Of a DNA stretch of 64,000 nucleotides, positions 11,938 through 24,372 are shown in pieces; positions within the stretch are counted from its first letter, which is position 1; each line of letters begins with the position of its first letter. The DNA comes from Norana najaformis. Taxonomy: Eukaryota > Annelida > Clitellata > Crassiclitellata > Hormogastridae. The stretch lies in NCBI GenBank assembly GCA_964023275.1, contig OZ029914.1:44814937-44878936 (forward strand), given 5' to 3'. A program made the translations under genes and the position numbers. The notes beneath the pieces are model-generated. The model was given only the letters and a program-made list of their open reading frames with translations. It searched no databases and had not been told where the DNA came from.

Positions 11938-13694
11938 ATCGGCGTATGTTGGATAAAACCAGCGCTGCAGTGTGCTTCGGGTCACTTCCGGCTTCTCTCT
12001 ACCAAAAAAATAATAAATTTTCTTAAGCCTTTGATATAGAAACAAACGTTTTCATTGTTTCTTCAATTTTCATATTCTGTGCAGGCATACAATCGATCCT
12101 TCTGTATGTACAGGCCTACGCTGTACTTGTATAGGTCACTGTCTTCATGTTCATGAAGCCCTCTCTGGATCTGCACATCGGTGTCCTTGTTCAGAGTAAT
12201 ATGACCAGCGTACGGTTCTCATTGATAGGCAACTTGGTTCCTGCCGCTTTTATTTACTATGTTTAGAAATTGTTTTTTTATTGTTGTATTTCGCATCTAA
12301 GGCTCAGGGTGTCTAGCTGCACATAATTCTGACATATGCGCTGCTATTACTTATTGCGCAATTGAAGTTTAGTATTAAAGGTATTTCTATTATTAATAGC
12401 ATGCTTTGAATCTTTCCATACTGACAGCGTCCATTAAATGAACTTTACAGACAGCGGGAATGGAAACATTATGTTGTTGTTGAATTGCTGGACATTTGAA
12501 GATATACTTAGCGCATGAGATGCACAAAGTATTAAATTTATATTTTCTAAGGCCAAATGTGAGTTAAATGAATGTATGTAAAAATTATTCATAAATTCAT
12601 GCCTACATGCATATTTATGCAGCTAAGCTTTTGTGAAAATTGTAATTAGTTTGTGCGCAGATCACGTGCTTCTGCAAAAAGCATTTTGTGGCAAATATTC
12701 GTAAATATTTGCAAACATATGTACGCTTATTTAATCTTTTCTCGAAAATACGCACAGGTGTATGCATGTTTGTGCAATTACACTTCGATTTCACGGATCT
12801 CAGTTGCCAGCTCGTCTCCTAATATTTGCCAATGTAGTCATAAACATAGCAGCCTATGTGTGTGTTCTGCATAGACAAATACAGAGCGCGATTATAATAG
12901 TTGTACTACATCGTATAACGTGTGGACAACGTCAGCCGGTGTGGTGCGATATCTGTTCCGGGGTGAAAACGATTCACAAAACGCTCACTTTTGTTCTCAA
13001 GGCAAGTCATAGTGAGGCGAATTTTAAAGTATCCTGTTGTCTTAATAGTAACAATGGTTTGCGAAAAGATATTTTCAGTTGTCGGGTAAACGGGAGACCA
13101 AGTATTCACCAAAGCAGTCTGTATTATGCAGGCGTTTTAGGATAAAACATTACATTGACGAATGAAGCGGCAGCTAACTGCTACATGACGTCACCGGTCA
13201 CGTGAATCAATCACAATCTTTTTCGAAACTGCTTTCGCCCCCGAACAGTTTTTGCCCCGGAACCGATCTCGCATCAGAGAGGCTGACACCTAACTAATTA
13301 CCCATCGGCGTTGTAACTCTATACTAATACGATCTATAATCATATGAAGTTATCTTAGGCATTAAACCTAGATAATTATCTGCATTTGAGAACGGTCTTC
13401 GTGTATCTGGGATGTAGACACTGGCTCACCTATGGTAGGTCCTATAAACCTGGGTGAATTTAAAGTGAAATACGGGGCACAATGGGCAAACAAATAGAAA
13501 AATGTTTGTCCGAGAGGTTTAGGAGGCGAACGTCCATTACTTCCTAGCCAGAATCCGCCACTGCATGGTAGCCTAGTAACTGGACGATTATGAGGCGCCT
13601 TTGTTGAAACTCTCAGATGGAAAACACTTAGCTTAAATTTGTATACGCAGATGCGCCTACTTTGTCTGGTCCTCTAAAGGTTTACTACGTTCGG
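11938..13694. other. No recognisable gene
   Basis: This is AT-rich, apparently unique DNA. The overlapping small frames near 12650-13145 are short and show no recognisable domain. I see no repeat family member. Confidence 0.4.
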
Positions 13695-13866
13695 GTAAAA
13701 ATATCGAATCGTGCGACATCGATTAGACATGAGTGCGATCTGGTTTGATTTGTATCTCACGAAGTTTAACAAAGCCTCTTGTCAGTCAATCAGCCAATGA
13801 ATTAAACTACGAATGGCAAATGCCACGACTTCGTTGAAAAAATGTAAAGCTATATAAATGTCTATG
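13695..13866. repeat. Dispersed repeat, copy 1 of 2
   Basis: The stretch shares ordered blocks with 16355-16550: GCGACATCGATTAGAC, AACAAAGCCTC, CACGACTTCGTT and AAAATGTAAAGCTAT. The last block, followed by ATAAATG, resembles the AAGCGCTATATAAATG tails of L2-type retroelements, so this may be a LINE or SINE end. It directly abuts the CATA array. Confidence 0.6.
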
Positions 13867-14310
13867 TACATTCATATATACACACATACATGCATACATA
13901 CATGCATACATACATACATAGGTACATGCATACACACATATATACACATGCATACATACATATATACATACATACATATATACATACATACATACATGTA
14001 TGCATTAATACATACATTCATAGATACACACATATACGCATACATACATGCATACATGCATACATACATACATACATACATTCGTACATGCATACATACA
14101 TACATACATACATTGGTACATGCATACATACATATATACATGTGTACGTGCATGTATTTGGGTTACAGAAGCCAATAAGTAAGAGTGCTCGCCTGTAACG
14201 CGGAGAGTATGGGTTCGAGCCTCCACCTTGATCAAATCCATGGATGCAGGGGGGCAGAACTCTCAGAATACATACATTCATAGATACACACATACACGCA
14301 TACATACATG
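13867..14310. repeat. CATA/ATAC tetranucleotide array
   Basis: The array is built from CATA units with variants such as CATG, CACA and CGTA. It is interrupted at 14159-14264 by a SINE-A head and then resumes at about 14265. The array is open in several frames on both strands only because the unit has no stop codon in those phases. Confidence 0.95.
14159..14245 (+). mobile_element. SINE-A head fragment inside CATA array
   Basis: This tRNA-like piece holds AAGAGTGCTCGCCTGTAACG, GCGGAGAGTATGG and box B GGGTTCGAGCC. It matches the 5' part of SINE-A at 44508, but the body and tail are missing. Confidence 0.75.
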
Positions 14311-14343
14311 CAAAGAGGACAATATAAATGCAGTTGCAATGTG

Positions 14344-14346
<3 letters not shown>

Positions 14347-14408
<62 letters not shown>
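14347..14408. repeat. (TA)31 microsatellite
   Basis: This is an uninterrupted run of TA dinucleotides of about 62 bp. Confidence 0.98.
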
Positions 14409-14414
<6 letters not shown>

Positions 14415-15023
14415 TGTACGGGATGCATAAATAAATACATAAATTATACGTACGTAAATGAATGCGTAGATATATACATATACACATTTCATATAATATA
14501 TGCATAGATATGTGCATAAATGTATACATGCTAGTACACATGATACGTACACATGATACATACATAAAACAGGCGTATACAGTTCTATGCTTAAATAAAT
14601 AGGTTGGTGAGATTTGAAAACAGTTCCGGCTTGAATGACCCGATGCTAGAACTGTAGACTTTTGAGCGTCATCTAGAGCTTTTAGAGTATTAAGAACTAA
14701 CCCAACTCTGAAGGTGAGAGCATTTAACAAGTTAGAAACATTTTACTAGATGAAAAACATTAGCTTTTGAAGACGATGCTTTATATGTCGAGTTTTGCAG
14801 ACCTGTTAACATTTCGAAATTTGGCTCTGATTGGTCGGTTTATCGCCTGACGTTCAAGTGCAACTTATAATCTGTTTTGCTGACAGCGTTACTTCAGCTA
14901 AACGGATCTGATGAAGCCTCGATTAAACGAGTTGGCAGAGTTTAAGCCTGCATGATACTAAGCGTTCACTAAGTTTACGAAAGAATTAGGCATCCACGAT
15001 ACGTGTATGAAGTATTATTATTT

Positions 15024-15205
15024 TATTATTTCTGGATTTGTTAGGCGCCACTATCTAATGACTAAGCATCAGTCGATGGCGCTGAGCAATTGTGAGTTAA
15101 GGACTTGCTCAAGGTCCCTACAGAGTAACCGTCTCGGAGGAGGCTCGAACCGGTACTCTCCGTGTTACAAGCCGATCGCTCTATCCAATATGCTACCGTG
15201 CTCCA
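15024..15205 (-). mobile_element. SINE-A copy, near full length
   Basis: Read on the minus strand, it has the complete head, box B (GGTTCGAGCC), a body with GACCTTGAGCAAGTCC and the CAGCGCCATCGACTGATGC block, and an AAT-rich tail. It is among the best-preserved copies in the window. Confidence 0.88.
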
Positions 15206-16354
15206 AGTACCGAGACATCCACTAAAGTTTAGAGACTTAGGCCTTCACTAGGATGAGGACCGACTACGGACGATTAAGCCCGCAGTGCGCGGTACACCAC
15301 CACCGACTGGCACTCCCACGTAGATAGAGAACACATCTCCCGCTATCCCTCGAGCCACCAAGTCTGCGCAGGAAGGCTTTCGTGGCAGCATGCAGTAAGA
15401 TTCAGGCTGCCTGGATTTCTCAATTACTGGTCTCATCTATAGGATTCGTTGCCTGTTTATATTATTACAGTCCTACTCTGATGTCGTTTAGGAGTGAGCT
15501 CCAATCCCATTTTGTTCGAATATCTTCTAGTATATTTGGTCTCATGGATGGTGACTGGTTCTCTTCACAGCCCTGTGATTCCGAAATACGGTGTTGATTA
15601 GAAACGACCATCGATTGATGTCTTGTGCATTATTTTAATTAATAATATTATATTATTAGTTTATTTTTTATTATTAATTTATAGATGCTTAGGGATTATA
15701 TTTGAATGCATTAGTGTCCGAAGGTCATGCACAATATTTTTGCTTTGAAATGAGGAAAACAACGTGGACAGATAGGTTGGTTTAAATGTAAGGCGCAAAC
15801 TACGAGACCCATATCAACAAAACTCTGTGTTTGGTAGGTTGTTAGCGTAGTGTTTGCAATGCAGTTCTGATTTGTGAATAGTTGTAAGTCTTTGCTATGG
15901 CCGCGACCGGGTAGTTACACACTATTTGTAAATTAAGCCAATTTGAATTATGATTGACGCCTGTGTTGAAATAAGCACACTAGTCCAGTATGCTAGAGGC
16001 TGGAAACCAGAGCAGCATATAGACACTTAATATAGCGCCTTTTAAATACCTTTCAAAAGCGTTGCTCTCGCTTTAGCCTAAGCGGTTTCAAAGTTAAGAA
16101 AGAACACAAAGTTTGTCTGTAGGAAAAAATGTTACGAAAAGAAAACTGGAAAAGTTGGTGTATCAAAAGATAGGTTCTGATCTGCTTCTACAGTATCTCT
16201 TTGTATTAAGAAGAACCACTTTACAATTTGCCTGAAAATGAACAGCAAAAATGACACAATAGAGCAAAATTTAGGGCAAAGCAGTGTGCTGATTTATACT
16301 GACTATTGACTTCGTATAATTGGCTTGCCTCACGGGTGTGCTACCTCCAATTAA
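15206..16354. other. No recognisable gene
   Basis: The DNA is unique-looking and AT-rich. A short block at 16030-16075 (AATATAGCGCCTTTTAAATACC) recurs in altered form at 19258, 31018 and 55747. It resembles the reversed 3' tail of an L2-like element. Confidence 0.4.
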
Positions 16355-16550
16355 AAATGTAAAATTATTCGACATCAGTTAGACGTGATTTTTGGTCTGT
16401 ATTTGCTCGACGTTGTTCAACAAAGCCTCCTGTCTTACAGCGAGAGCCACTGAGTAAACCAACGAACGATAGACAATAGTCACGACTTCGTTCTATATTT
16501 AAACAAATCTCACGCAGGCCTACTGTTGGGAAAATGTAAAGCTATGCTAA
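16355..16550. repeat. Dispersed repeat, copy 2 of 2
   Basis: This is the partner of 13695-13866, with the same block order and the same AAAATGTAAAGCTAT end. The two copies are in the same orientation about 2.7 kb apart and clearly diverged. Confidence 0.6.
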
Positions 16551-17396
16551 TACAGCCAACATATCTGATAAATATGCTTTTAACTCAGCTCTCCAATAGC
16601 AGCAGATCAAGCAGCGACGCTGAATGAATGTAAGTAGCCCCAGGGATTGTTGAGAACACTGGGTGCTTTGTATTTGAAAGTACAGCTTCACCTAATAGCA
16701 ACGCATAATGGACGGTCGGAAGCAATGGTGCATTGATTTACTAAGGGTCACAACGCACTATGTCATGCGAAACATTCCCAGCAGAAACACGAGTTTCATA
16801 TACTCTTGTTGTCCTACAACTCCTTAAAACAGTCAGTGGATCCTGGTTCTACTATTCAATGTAGGCTGTGTACCTTAATATGGATGTCTTGTCAAAGGCC
16901 TAACGATGTGTGTGATTTTTTATTAGGGCCACATAAAAGCTTTTTTGCTAAGTAGCTTATAAATGTTTGGAATATTGTTACAGTAGACCAACAACCCACC
17001 GGTATATTTCATTTGTGACTTATTATACAAAGAGCTATAAAAATATATTGCATAATAGCACGTTATCTTACAATGGTATAGTTTTGCTGACGATCTATAG
17101 GCCTCAGTTTTCCCATACTACGTTGTTAAACGTTGCTTTGAAACGATCCTTCTTGTTCGCTTCAAGTTAAAGCAGACAGACTACTCGGTATAGGTGTAGC
17201 TTTTCTTCTGTTTCAGTCGTGCTCAAATATGATGTTCTTATTTTCCATTCTGCTGTTATGTTCTTACCTTTTTTCCTATGTTCGTTTCCAGTGTTTAGTT
17301 CCAGGTTTTAATTCTTGCGTGAAATTGAACAGGATTTTTGGTTTCTTGGTCAGCATGATAGCTCTATAGCTCTGTAGGCCTACTATAGTTCAAGGG
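16551..17396. other. No recognisable gene
   Basis: This is AT-rich DNA with only short frames. I see no motif or repeat. Confidence 0.4.
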
Positions 17397-17693
17397 CGAC
17401 ACGGTGGTCAATCGGTAACGCGTTTGGTCAGTGATCATGCGGTTGCGGATTCGATCCCGTGTAACGACGCTAGGCAGGTTGTTTGCACATATGTGCCTCT
17501 GTCACTAAGCAGTGTAATTTGGTACCGGCGTAAGCTGGGAAGTAAACGGCAAGTCCTGCGATGCACTGACCCCGTGTCCAGAACCTTGGGATTCGTCCAT
17601 TGCCGGCTCATGGGCCAAAAAAGGAGATGAGTGCCTCCCCTACGTCTCACTTGTGGGATATGATACACTTTATTTTACTCTACTTTACTATAG
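17397..17693 (+). mobile_element. SINE-B copy, tRNA-derived
   Basis: The head CGACACGGTGGTCAATCGGT leads to box B GGATTCGATCC. The body runs through AGCTGGGAAGTAAACG, CCCCGTGTCCAGAACCTTGG and ATTGCCGGCTC to an end in TTTACTCTACTTTACT. A reverse copy lies at 48421-48718. At about 297 bp, it is longer than SINE-A. Confidence 0.88.
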
Positions 17694-17927
17694 CTGTGAC
17701 GAACTGTCTATCCTCCATGTTCAACAGAGACTGTCACAACATCACTTTCAACAACTGACGACGGCTCATGAACACTTGATACTAGAGCGCTAAGAACCCA
17801 GGATCAAACACAGATGTCTGGATTCCGAGTTCAACTCAAGTTCATTGTTCGTATAATTCATTCCCATAATATCAAATTCATATTTTTGCTGCACAGAATC
17901 GAGTTTGGTTTCAAGTTTTTATCTAAT

Positions 17928-17980
17928 CTAATGACTTCTATAGCGCCGTTATCATACTATCCAAGGCATCAGTCGATGCC
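17928..17980 (-). mobile_element. LINE-2 3' tail
   Basis: This is a minimal copy of the LINE-2 end. On the minus strand it reads GGCATCGACTGATGCC and then GGCGCTATAGAAG, followed by ATTAGATTAG. Only about 50 bp remain. Confidence 0.75.
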
Positions 17981-17989
17981 TTTTATTTA

Positions 17990-18390
17990 TTTTTTATTTA
18001 TCAGCACAAAATACTTGATGGGGACCACATGTTTATGGTCAAGCGCTTGGCGTTTTACTTTTATGTAAAGTAATTTATGTATAAAAGCGGTTTACAAAAT
18101 ACTTGTAATACATATCGACACATTTCATATTCCGAAAAAGAACTAACTTTCTTGCATACTCACTCATTCACCCATTGCTCCCTCACTCATTAACTTTCTT
18201 GCTCGCTGACTAACACAAAGATGTTAAAACTGTTAAAACCAAAGTCTTAATATAAAGCTGCGCACTTTGCGTAGGATGCTTCATGAGACAAACCAATGAA
18301 CGAAATCAGAGCCTAGCATTGTAAGACCGCAAAAACGAATATTTTATCAGCACAAAATACTTGGGGGGGACCAAATGTTTGCCCATAAAA
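17990..18390. repeat. Direct-repeat pair around a 300-bp spacer
   Basis: The block TTTATCAGCACAAAATACTT followed by a GGGGACC-like run occurs at about 17997 and again at about 18342. The spacer is unrelated to other sequence I recognise. The pair could be the ends of an inserted element or a local duplication. Confidence 0.5.
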
Positions 18391-18419
18391 TGTCCCGACG
18401 GAATAGACAAAAACAAACA

Positions 18420-19040
18420 AAGAACTCTAGTTAGGACACCGTTGGAGGGTAAACCAACGCGAAATGGTATTTAGAACTCAAACGTGTTCATCCATTCATT
18501 CACTGTTGTATCTCTAAGAGTAAACAAACTGAAGATCTTGACAGAGAAAGGAATAAGAAAAACGATTAGAATTTGGCCGTTGGAGAGTGAATAGCTGCCG
18601 AATGTAAGAAGGTTGAAAAGCTTGAAAGTGTTGCGGGTAAGAGATGCAGTTAGAGAAGGTCTTCTCCTTATAATCCATTTCTTGTGTAGTTCAGCCTTCT
18701 CCCTACGATGCATTTGTTTGTAATTTTGTAGTGGATGCTTTTAGGGACCTTAGACCAATGCAGGGATTTGAGAACTGGGGTTAAGTGCTGATGTTTGGGA
18801 GTTTTGTTTACGGCACAAGGAAGAGCATTTTGTATTGCTTGAAGACGTTTTATACGAGATGATTCAATATTTCAGAAGAGGGAGATGCAATATTGGTCTG
18901 GAGTGTACAACTTAGGTGTCTATTGCACAGGCAGTTTTAAACTCAAGTATGGGGTAAAGTAGGAGAAGGTCACAAACATCCAAGTAGCAATTGCGAGATA
19001 ACTGGGTGGTTTGGTTGCCAAAGGTAAGGTTTGCCACTTG
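18420..19040 (-). mobile_element. LINE-3 relic, CR1-like
   Basis: The minus-strand translation near 18870-19030 resembles the VxLSRNCYLxVxDLL and LEFKTAxxIDTxVVHSR portion of CR1-type reverse transcriptases, broken by stops. The left half shares GAATGTAAGAAGGTTGAAAA and TTTTGTAGTGGATG with 48730-49130, giving a two-copy local family. It is inactive. Confidence 0.6.
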
Positions 19041-20065
19041 AGGAACTTTCACTTTGTATAAAACATAAAAAGCAACGGCAACAACTAGAGTTTAAACTTG
19101 AGACTTACAGCAAATACCGTCGGCGCCAGAATTCACTGCCTTCCGGTAAACCGACGCATTGGCCTAAGCCCTAAATCTTTAGGAAAACCGCAGCGTCGGT
19201 TTCCCTTTGGCCATTTTGTTTATTTATGAATTGTCCATAGCTTAAGCGTGTATCTGAGTGTTTACATAGCGCATTTCAAATACCTTTTAGTAGCATTCAT
19301 GGCCATAAGGAATTCTGCTGATGGCCTATTAAATTTAGAAATGTAACCGAACCGTTCTTTGGAGTTAACTTCTGCATTTTAATAACTCCTGACACTATTT
19401 CACGACCACACTATACATAGTCTAGTCATATTCTCACTAAACATAGACTAAATACAGCCTATTCAGTCTGTCTGAACATAGAATAGTACTGTAGTTTTTG
19501 CTAATACTTTTAGCAACAGTGTGCCGATATTCCCTCTGACATTACCTGAAATAACTTCTCATGACATGATCAATTGTTCATGTATGTTATTAGCTCTAAT
19601 TTATTAATTTATGCTGTTAACTCAGAAGAACTCCAGAGACTTGTCCAAATTTTTATCTATGTCTAACAATACGCTAAGCAGAGAGACTAATATAGCGTCT
19701 TAGGCTTGGTTTAAAAATACTGGATTGCTTCGGAATCATCTCTGCTAGAATAGACAGGATAGGCTAATACATGAGCTAACAGTGATAACAACTAGATTCA
19801 TTTTCTGCACATAACGGCAAGACTATTTGTAGAAACCAGGTTAATTCCCAGTACTCGGCTGTAGCCACAGAGGAGCGCCCTGATTATGCAGAGGGCCTAA
19901 CCTGACCCAGTTTTATGCAGTGGCTTAGCATGCTACTGTATGAAACTTGTAACGTAAGTTCATCTTCCTAGCCAGGGGTTCATTATTTGTCAACAAGTAG
20001 AAAGGAAACAAGTGCTATTGAAGGAACACGTCAGCGAGGTACGAAAATTAAGTTTAAGATGTAAA
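19041..20065. other. No recognisable gene
   Basis: Nothing coding could be supported. A short L2-like tail motif (TTTACATAGCGCATTTCAAA) lies at 19258-19305. Confidence 0.4.
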
Positions 20066-20203
20066 TGTACACGTTTTCTACAGCCACCGTATGGCCTCGA
20101 CCCTGCTCATCTTTCAATGAATTGATCGGGTGAGACCTTCATCATGGCTGCCTGTTTGAATGGGCACCACGTCATTTAAAGCTCCTGTTTACGCAGACAT
20201 GTG
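20066..20203 (-). mobile_element. SINE-C fragment
   Basis: The reverse orientation holds the 3' two thirds of SINE-C, from the TGTACATTT end through ATGGCCTCGACCCTGCTCAT to GTTTGAATGGGCACCACG. The head is missing or degraded. Confidence 0.75.
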
Positions 20204-21568
20204 GTCTCGCATTGCTGGAAAATTCTCAGAGGTATTCAAGATTCTAGTTATGTTGTAGCTAGTCAACGATATGAATTAATGGAATAGGAAATTAATAATT
20301 AACTTGCACGTAATATCTACAAAAGAGCTACAAAATTTGACAACACTGTTTTGTTGCTTTATGATTCGATAATTAATCAAAGCTCAAGCAGGTATGTCTT
20401 AATTAAAATATGAAATAAATTTGAATTTAAGAATGCTGGAGCTGCTTTTGCTGATTGATGTGCTGAGAATGACAACAGACACATTAATAGATGCATTTGT
20501 GCATAGCGTTTGATTTCTCGGTGCAATTTAGTTAGCCGCTCAATTTTTAGACCTGCTAGTAGACATGTATTTGTTTCGATTCTTGTGCAATGGGCAACGA
20601 TCAAAGATTGCGAGACAACTTGACTGTTAATAGAACCTTTTGTAAACATTGTCGGACTTTTCTGGACCATTATTGCGGTTATATAAAGAAAAGAATACCT
20701 TTCTTTATTCGATCGATCGAGGCAGGGGAAAAACCTGTTGTTCAAATTTATTATTCATTCAATATGTCTTTCACCAGCAAAATCTCCATCGTGTTAGATT
20801 TATTTCTTCACACGGCGTTTACTGTGCTGAACTGCACGTGACTTTAACTGATTCGTTTGACTTATTGGACGTTTAAAGCCATCAAATGTCGACATGCAAA
20901 ATCTACTGTATTTTTATTCTGGCAAGCTGACAACACATATCACTGGTGAAGCTTGAAATAGAAAACAAATCTGTGGGCATATGCAGGCTGCGCTACCTAA
21001 ACGGAAATTGCTCGACAACGAATATCACATAACACCTATAGATTCGAACTCTGGGCGCATCAAGGACAAATGCATTCATTTTAGCAGCCTACCGCAGTGC
21101 ATATCTGCGCGCATCGAACTGTCAAGCGATCATGACTTATAAGAGGCAGCGCATCGATTACTTGCTAGCTGTGTCTAACATAAACTTCCTGCTATTGTCT
21201 GGATATCGACAAAGGCAGCCAAACAAATCATCTGTGACGAAAACTCAGTGCAGTGTGACTGATCCAATACAGCCCTGCCTCATTTGTACAAAGTCCACTC
21301 CCTACTCCACCAATTGTTTGCGTGCGTGGCTTGCCCAGACGAACGGCAAACCCCCATATTGAAGATTCATAGATTCAAGTGCGGTGTCCCGTTGCTACCC
21401 AGCCAGCCGTACAAATGTTCCAATTTTAATCTGTGAATCACAAATGAAACTGACTTCCGAGTCATGTGCACGCGTCGACCTTCAATTCTGACAGCTATAT
21501 TAAGGGCCGATCTCTTCTGTAACCTATGAGAATACTTGAATAAGACTGGCAACGGGTTGGAAGAAGAT
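20204..21568. other. No recognisable gene
   Basis: Frames at 20377-20745 (minus) and 20590-20876 (plus) are short, overlap each other and match nothing I know. I see no repeat. Confidence 0.4.
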
Positions 21569-22374
21569 CATACATACATACATATACATACATACATACA
21601 TAAATACATACATACATATGTACGTACATACATTCATTCATACATGCATACATACGTACAAACATACATACATGCATACATACATACATAAATACATGCA
21701 TATATACGTTCATACATACATTCATATGTACGTACATACATACATGCATACATGCATACATACATACATACATACGTACATACATACATTCGTACGTACA
21801 TACATACATGCATACATGCATACATACATACATACATACATGCATACATACATACATGCATACATACAGACATACATAAATGCATACATACATACGTACA
21901 TACATACATACATACATAAATACATACATACATGCGTATATACATACATTCGTACGTACGTACATACATACAGTCATGCATACATACATACATACATACA
22001 TGCATACATACATACATATGTACGTACATACATACATGCATACATACATACATACATACATACATAGGTACGTACATACATACGTACGTACATACATACA
22101 TGCATGCATACATACATACATGCATACATACATACATGCATACATACATACATACATGCATACATACATACATACATAAATGCATACATACATACGTACA
22201 TACATACATTCGTACGTACGTACGTACATACATACAGTCATGCATACATACATACATACATGCATATATACGTTCATACATACATACATATGTACGTACA
22301 TACATACATACATACATAGGTACGTACATACATACATGCATACATACATACATAGGTACGTACGTACATACATT
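21569..22374. repeat. 0.8-kb CATA/ATAC tetranucleotide array
   Basis: This is the largest of three tetranucleotide arrays in the window. CATA units alternate with CATG, CGTA and CATT variants. Blocks such as TACATACATTCGTACGTACG recur, showing higher-order duplication of variant patterns. One minus-strand frame crosses the whole array for 310 residues as a Tyr-Val-Cys-Met periodic string. That is a composition artefact, not a protein. Confidence 0.97.
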
Positions 22375-22493
22375 TCGCCTTTGTCTTCCACGCCTCTGTC
22401 ATTCGCAGCCGAAGTTAAGCTGTTCACGTTTGTTTGAAGCCCGTCTTTTATGTCACTCTGTGTAAGGTTTTCCTTGATCCTGTTGTGCCCTTT

Positions 22494-22592
22494 ATAATAA
22501 TAATAATTATAATAATAATAATAATTATTATTATTATTATTATTATTTCTGCATTATTTAAGCGCCATTCTATAATGACTAAGCATCACATA
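22494..22592 (-). mobile_element. SINE-A tail with (AAT)n/(ATT)n run
   Basis: A TAA-type run switches to a TTA-type run (22494-22548), making a self-complementary stretch. It leads into the reversed SINE-A tail and body start (TTTCTGCATTATTTAAGCGCC, then TAATGACTAAGCATCA). The rest of the SINE is absent. Confidence 0.7.
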
Positions 22593-22998
22593 TAGTTATC
22601 TCGATGCAGCATATACCTTGAACACCAACTTCTATCAGAAAGCGGACATTAGTAGACTTCACTGGAAGCAGTCTAAGAAGTGGCAATTGTTCAGTGTATT
22701 TTAAATGTGTCACTGGCTACCGAGGATATAGTTGGATTTGCTTACTGGAGGGAGACCTGATTCTTTCATCTACGGCTGTAAAATTGTGACTGGATAACAG
22801 CGGATAGAGACCGTTAGTTATTGTGACAATATAATTGGCACTTAAAAATCAGTGACTGTTTTCAGCTGAACACTCAGAACATGCCTAAGGTCTTCGCTGG
22901 TTTCGGTCTGATGGTCCCCTGCATACTGAACAGATAACTGGTTACACAGGCATTTAAATGAAGCTGACAGTGCCATCCACTCTGGCCTATTATTAGCT
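22593..22998. other. No recognisable gene
   Basis: This stretch has only short frames and no repeat that I can tie to other copies. Confidence 0.4.
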
Positions 22999-23258
22999 AT
23001 TGGCCTAGTTAGCTACATTGGCTAACGCAGACATCAAGGCGACTCTATGGGTAAGAATGCAGGTTCGCATACCGATAGTGGCTGCATTTAAGAGATTTGA
23101 ATCTCGGGGTAGCACGGTCCGTACAGAGGACCTTAAATTGCGTGGCCCCCATTCAAATGGGCAGCGCTGGTGAAGGATCTCACCTGATTAATTAACTGAA
23201 AAATGAGCAGGGTCGAGACCATACGGTCGGGATAGAAAAAGCATGTACATTTACATTT
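22999..23258 (+). mobile_element. SINE-C copy
   Basis: The head TAGCTACATTGGCTAACGC is the best box A match of the family. Box B is degraded (AGGTTCGCATACC). The body is intact through GGGCAGCGCTGGTGAAGGAT to TGTACATTTACATTTTT. Confidence 0.85.
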
Positions 23259-23274
23259 TTAAAGATTTCTGAAA

Positions 23275-23365
23275 GCGTGTTTATGTTACCATGGCTGTCT
23301 GTTCGAATGGGCGCCACGTCGTTTAAAGTACCTGTTTACGAACCGTATGTGGTCAGTGGCAAGAT
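23275..23365 (-). mobile_element. SINE-C fragment
   Basis: The reverse-strand piece contains GTTCGAATGGGCGCCACG and GTACCTGTTTACGAACCG, matching the middle of SINE-C. It lies 17 bp from the plus-strand copy, so the two form an inverted pair. Confidence 0.6.
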
Positions 23366-23577
23366 TCAGGCCAGGTTATAGGTTCAAGTCAGGGTCGCCA
23401 AAGGGTTTTCTGTGGAATGAGTTAAGGTTTGAGACGATATAGCTGAGAACTTAATATTTCAACTGATGATTCAGTATGTTTTAAGCGCGCGAGTGTGTCA
23501 AGTCATTCTCAAGACCTCTTGTCTACTAGCGCCCTCCTGCGAATGCTGTAAACTAAATATTTAGCATTACTTAAACT

Positions 23578-23579
23578 TA

Positions 23580-23614
<35 letters not shown>

Positions 23615-24075
23615 AATAATATTGATAATGATAATGATAATAATAATGATAATGATAATATTAAAACTAATGATAATGATGATAATAATAGTAAGACAAT
23701 TTATATAGCGCTATAGCACGGCCCAAGCAGAAGAAAAGGGCGCTGTACATGAGTTCAAAAATCAACAGCAGTCATAAGATATCATAAAAAGATATGTATT
23801 GAGCCGTGACTTGAATGCGTCCAGGGATAGGACATTCGTCACATGGTCACGAAGACTGTTCCACGCAATGGGTCCGGCGACAGAGAAAAACATTCACCGA
23901 ACATCGTGGAAGACCGCGGGGCATGTAGTTGGCAGTAAGAAGATTGAACTTTAGAGTACTTTGGCATGTTGGCTTTTCACCTCCACGAACAGAGTTCGAA
24001 TCCCGGGACAAGAATCTGAAATTGTCATGGATCGCATCGTCGAGCTGTGTGTAACGTCGGAGAATTAGACAGGCA
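23578..24075 (-). mobile_element. Retroelement 3' end with (TAA/TGA)n run
   Basis: A TAA/TGA trinucleotide run (23578-23693) abuts TTTATATAGCGCTATAGCAC. The next 350 bp continue like reversed LINE 3' sequence, with GTTCCACGCAATGGGTCCGG and GACAGAGAAAAACATTC. The arrangement, terminal microsatellite then GCGCTATATAAA tail, matches L2-like LINE ends. No second copy of this subfamily is present. Confidence 0.5.
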
Positions 24076-24079
24076 TGTG

Positions 24080-24260
24080 TAATTTTAACTTTCTTGAGTT
24101 ATTATCAACAGTTTTCATTATTTAGAAATTCTTTGTTCGATTTACTACCTCTATTTTGATGTCGTAGGTTTTCAAGCATATTTCACACTACACCTCGACT
24201 CTGGAACAATTTCTCACCTGAAAATTCAGCAAATTCACTGGGGAAGAGGGCAGACTAGAA
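24080..24260 (+). mobile_element. Possible LINE reverse transcriptase C-terminal relic
   Basis: The plus strand near 24185-24235 encodes a TPRLWNNFSPEN-like segment, matching the APRLWNxLPxxL motif near the end of CR1/L2 reverse transcriptases. Only this motif is recognisable. Confidence 0.3.
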
Positions 24261-24372
24261 TCAGCACGCGTAACTGAACAGGTGCAGGCTAACAATGATT
24301 CAATGACATTGGCGTTTTTTGGAAGACTAACTCTCTGCACTCAAGTAAATTGATAACTCGTTCTTCTGCCCG

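Noticed and set aside
13867-14310. CRISPR-like regular spacing in the repeat arrays
   Set aside because: Units are contiguous simple repeats without unique spacers, and the window is eukaryotic.
14228-14730. Frames crossing the (TA)n run
   Set aside because: Ile-Tyr strings are produced by the dinucleotide. No flanking coding sequence supports them.
21495-22465. Long frames up to 310 residues on both strands across the CATA array
   Set aside because: They are periodic Tyr-Val-Cys-Met or His-Thr-Tyr-Ile strings forced by a four-base unit without stops. They occur in several phases on both strands at all three CATA arrays.
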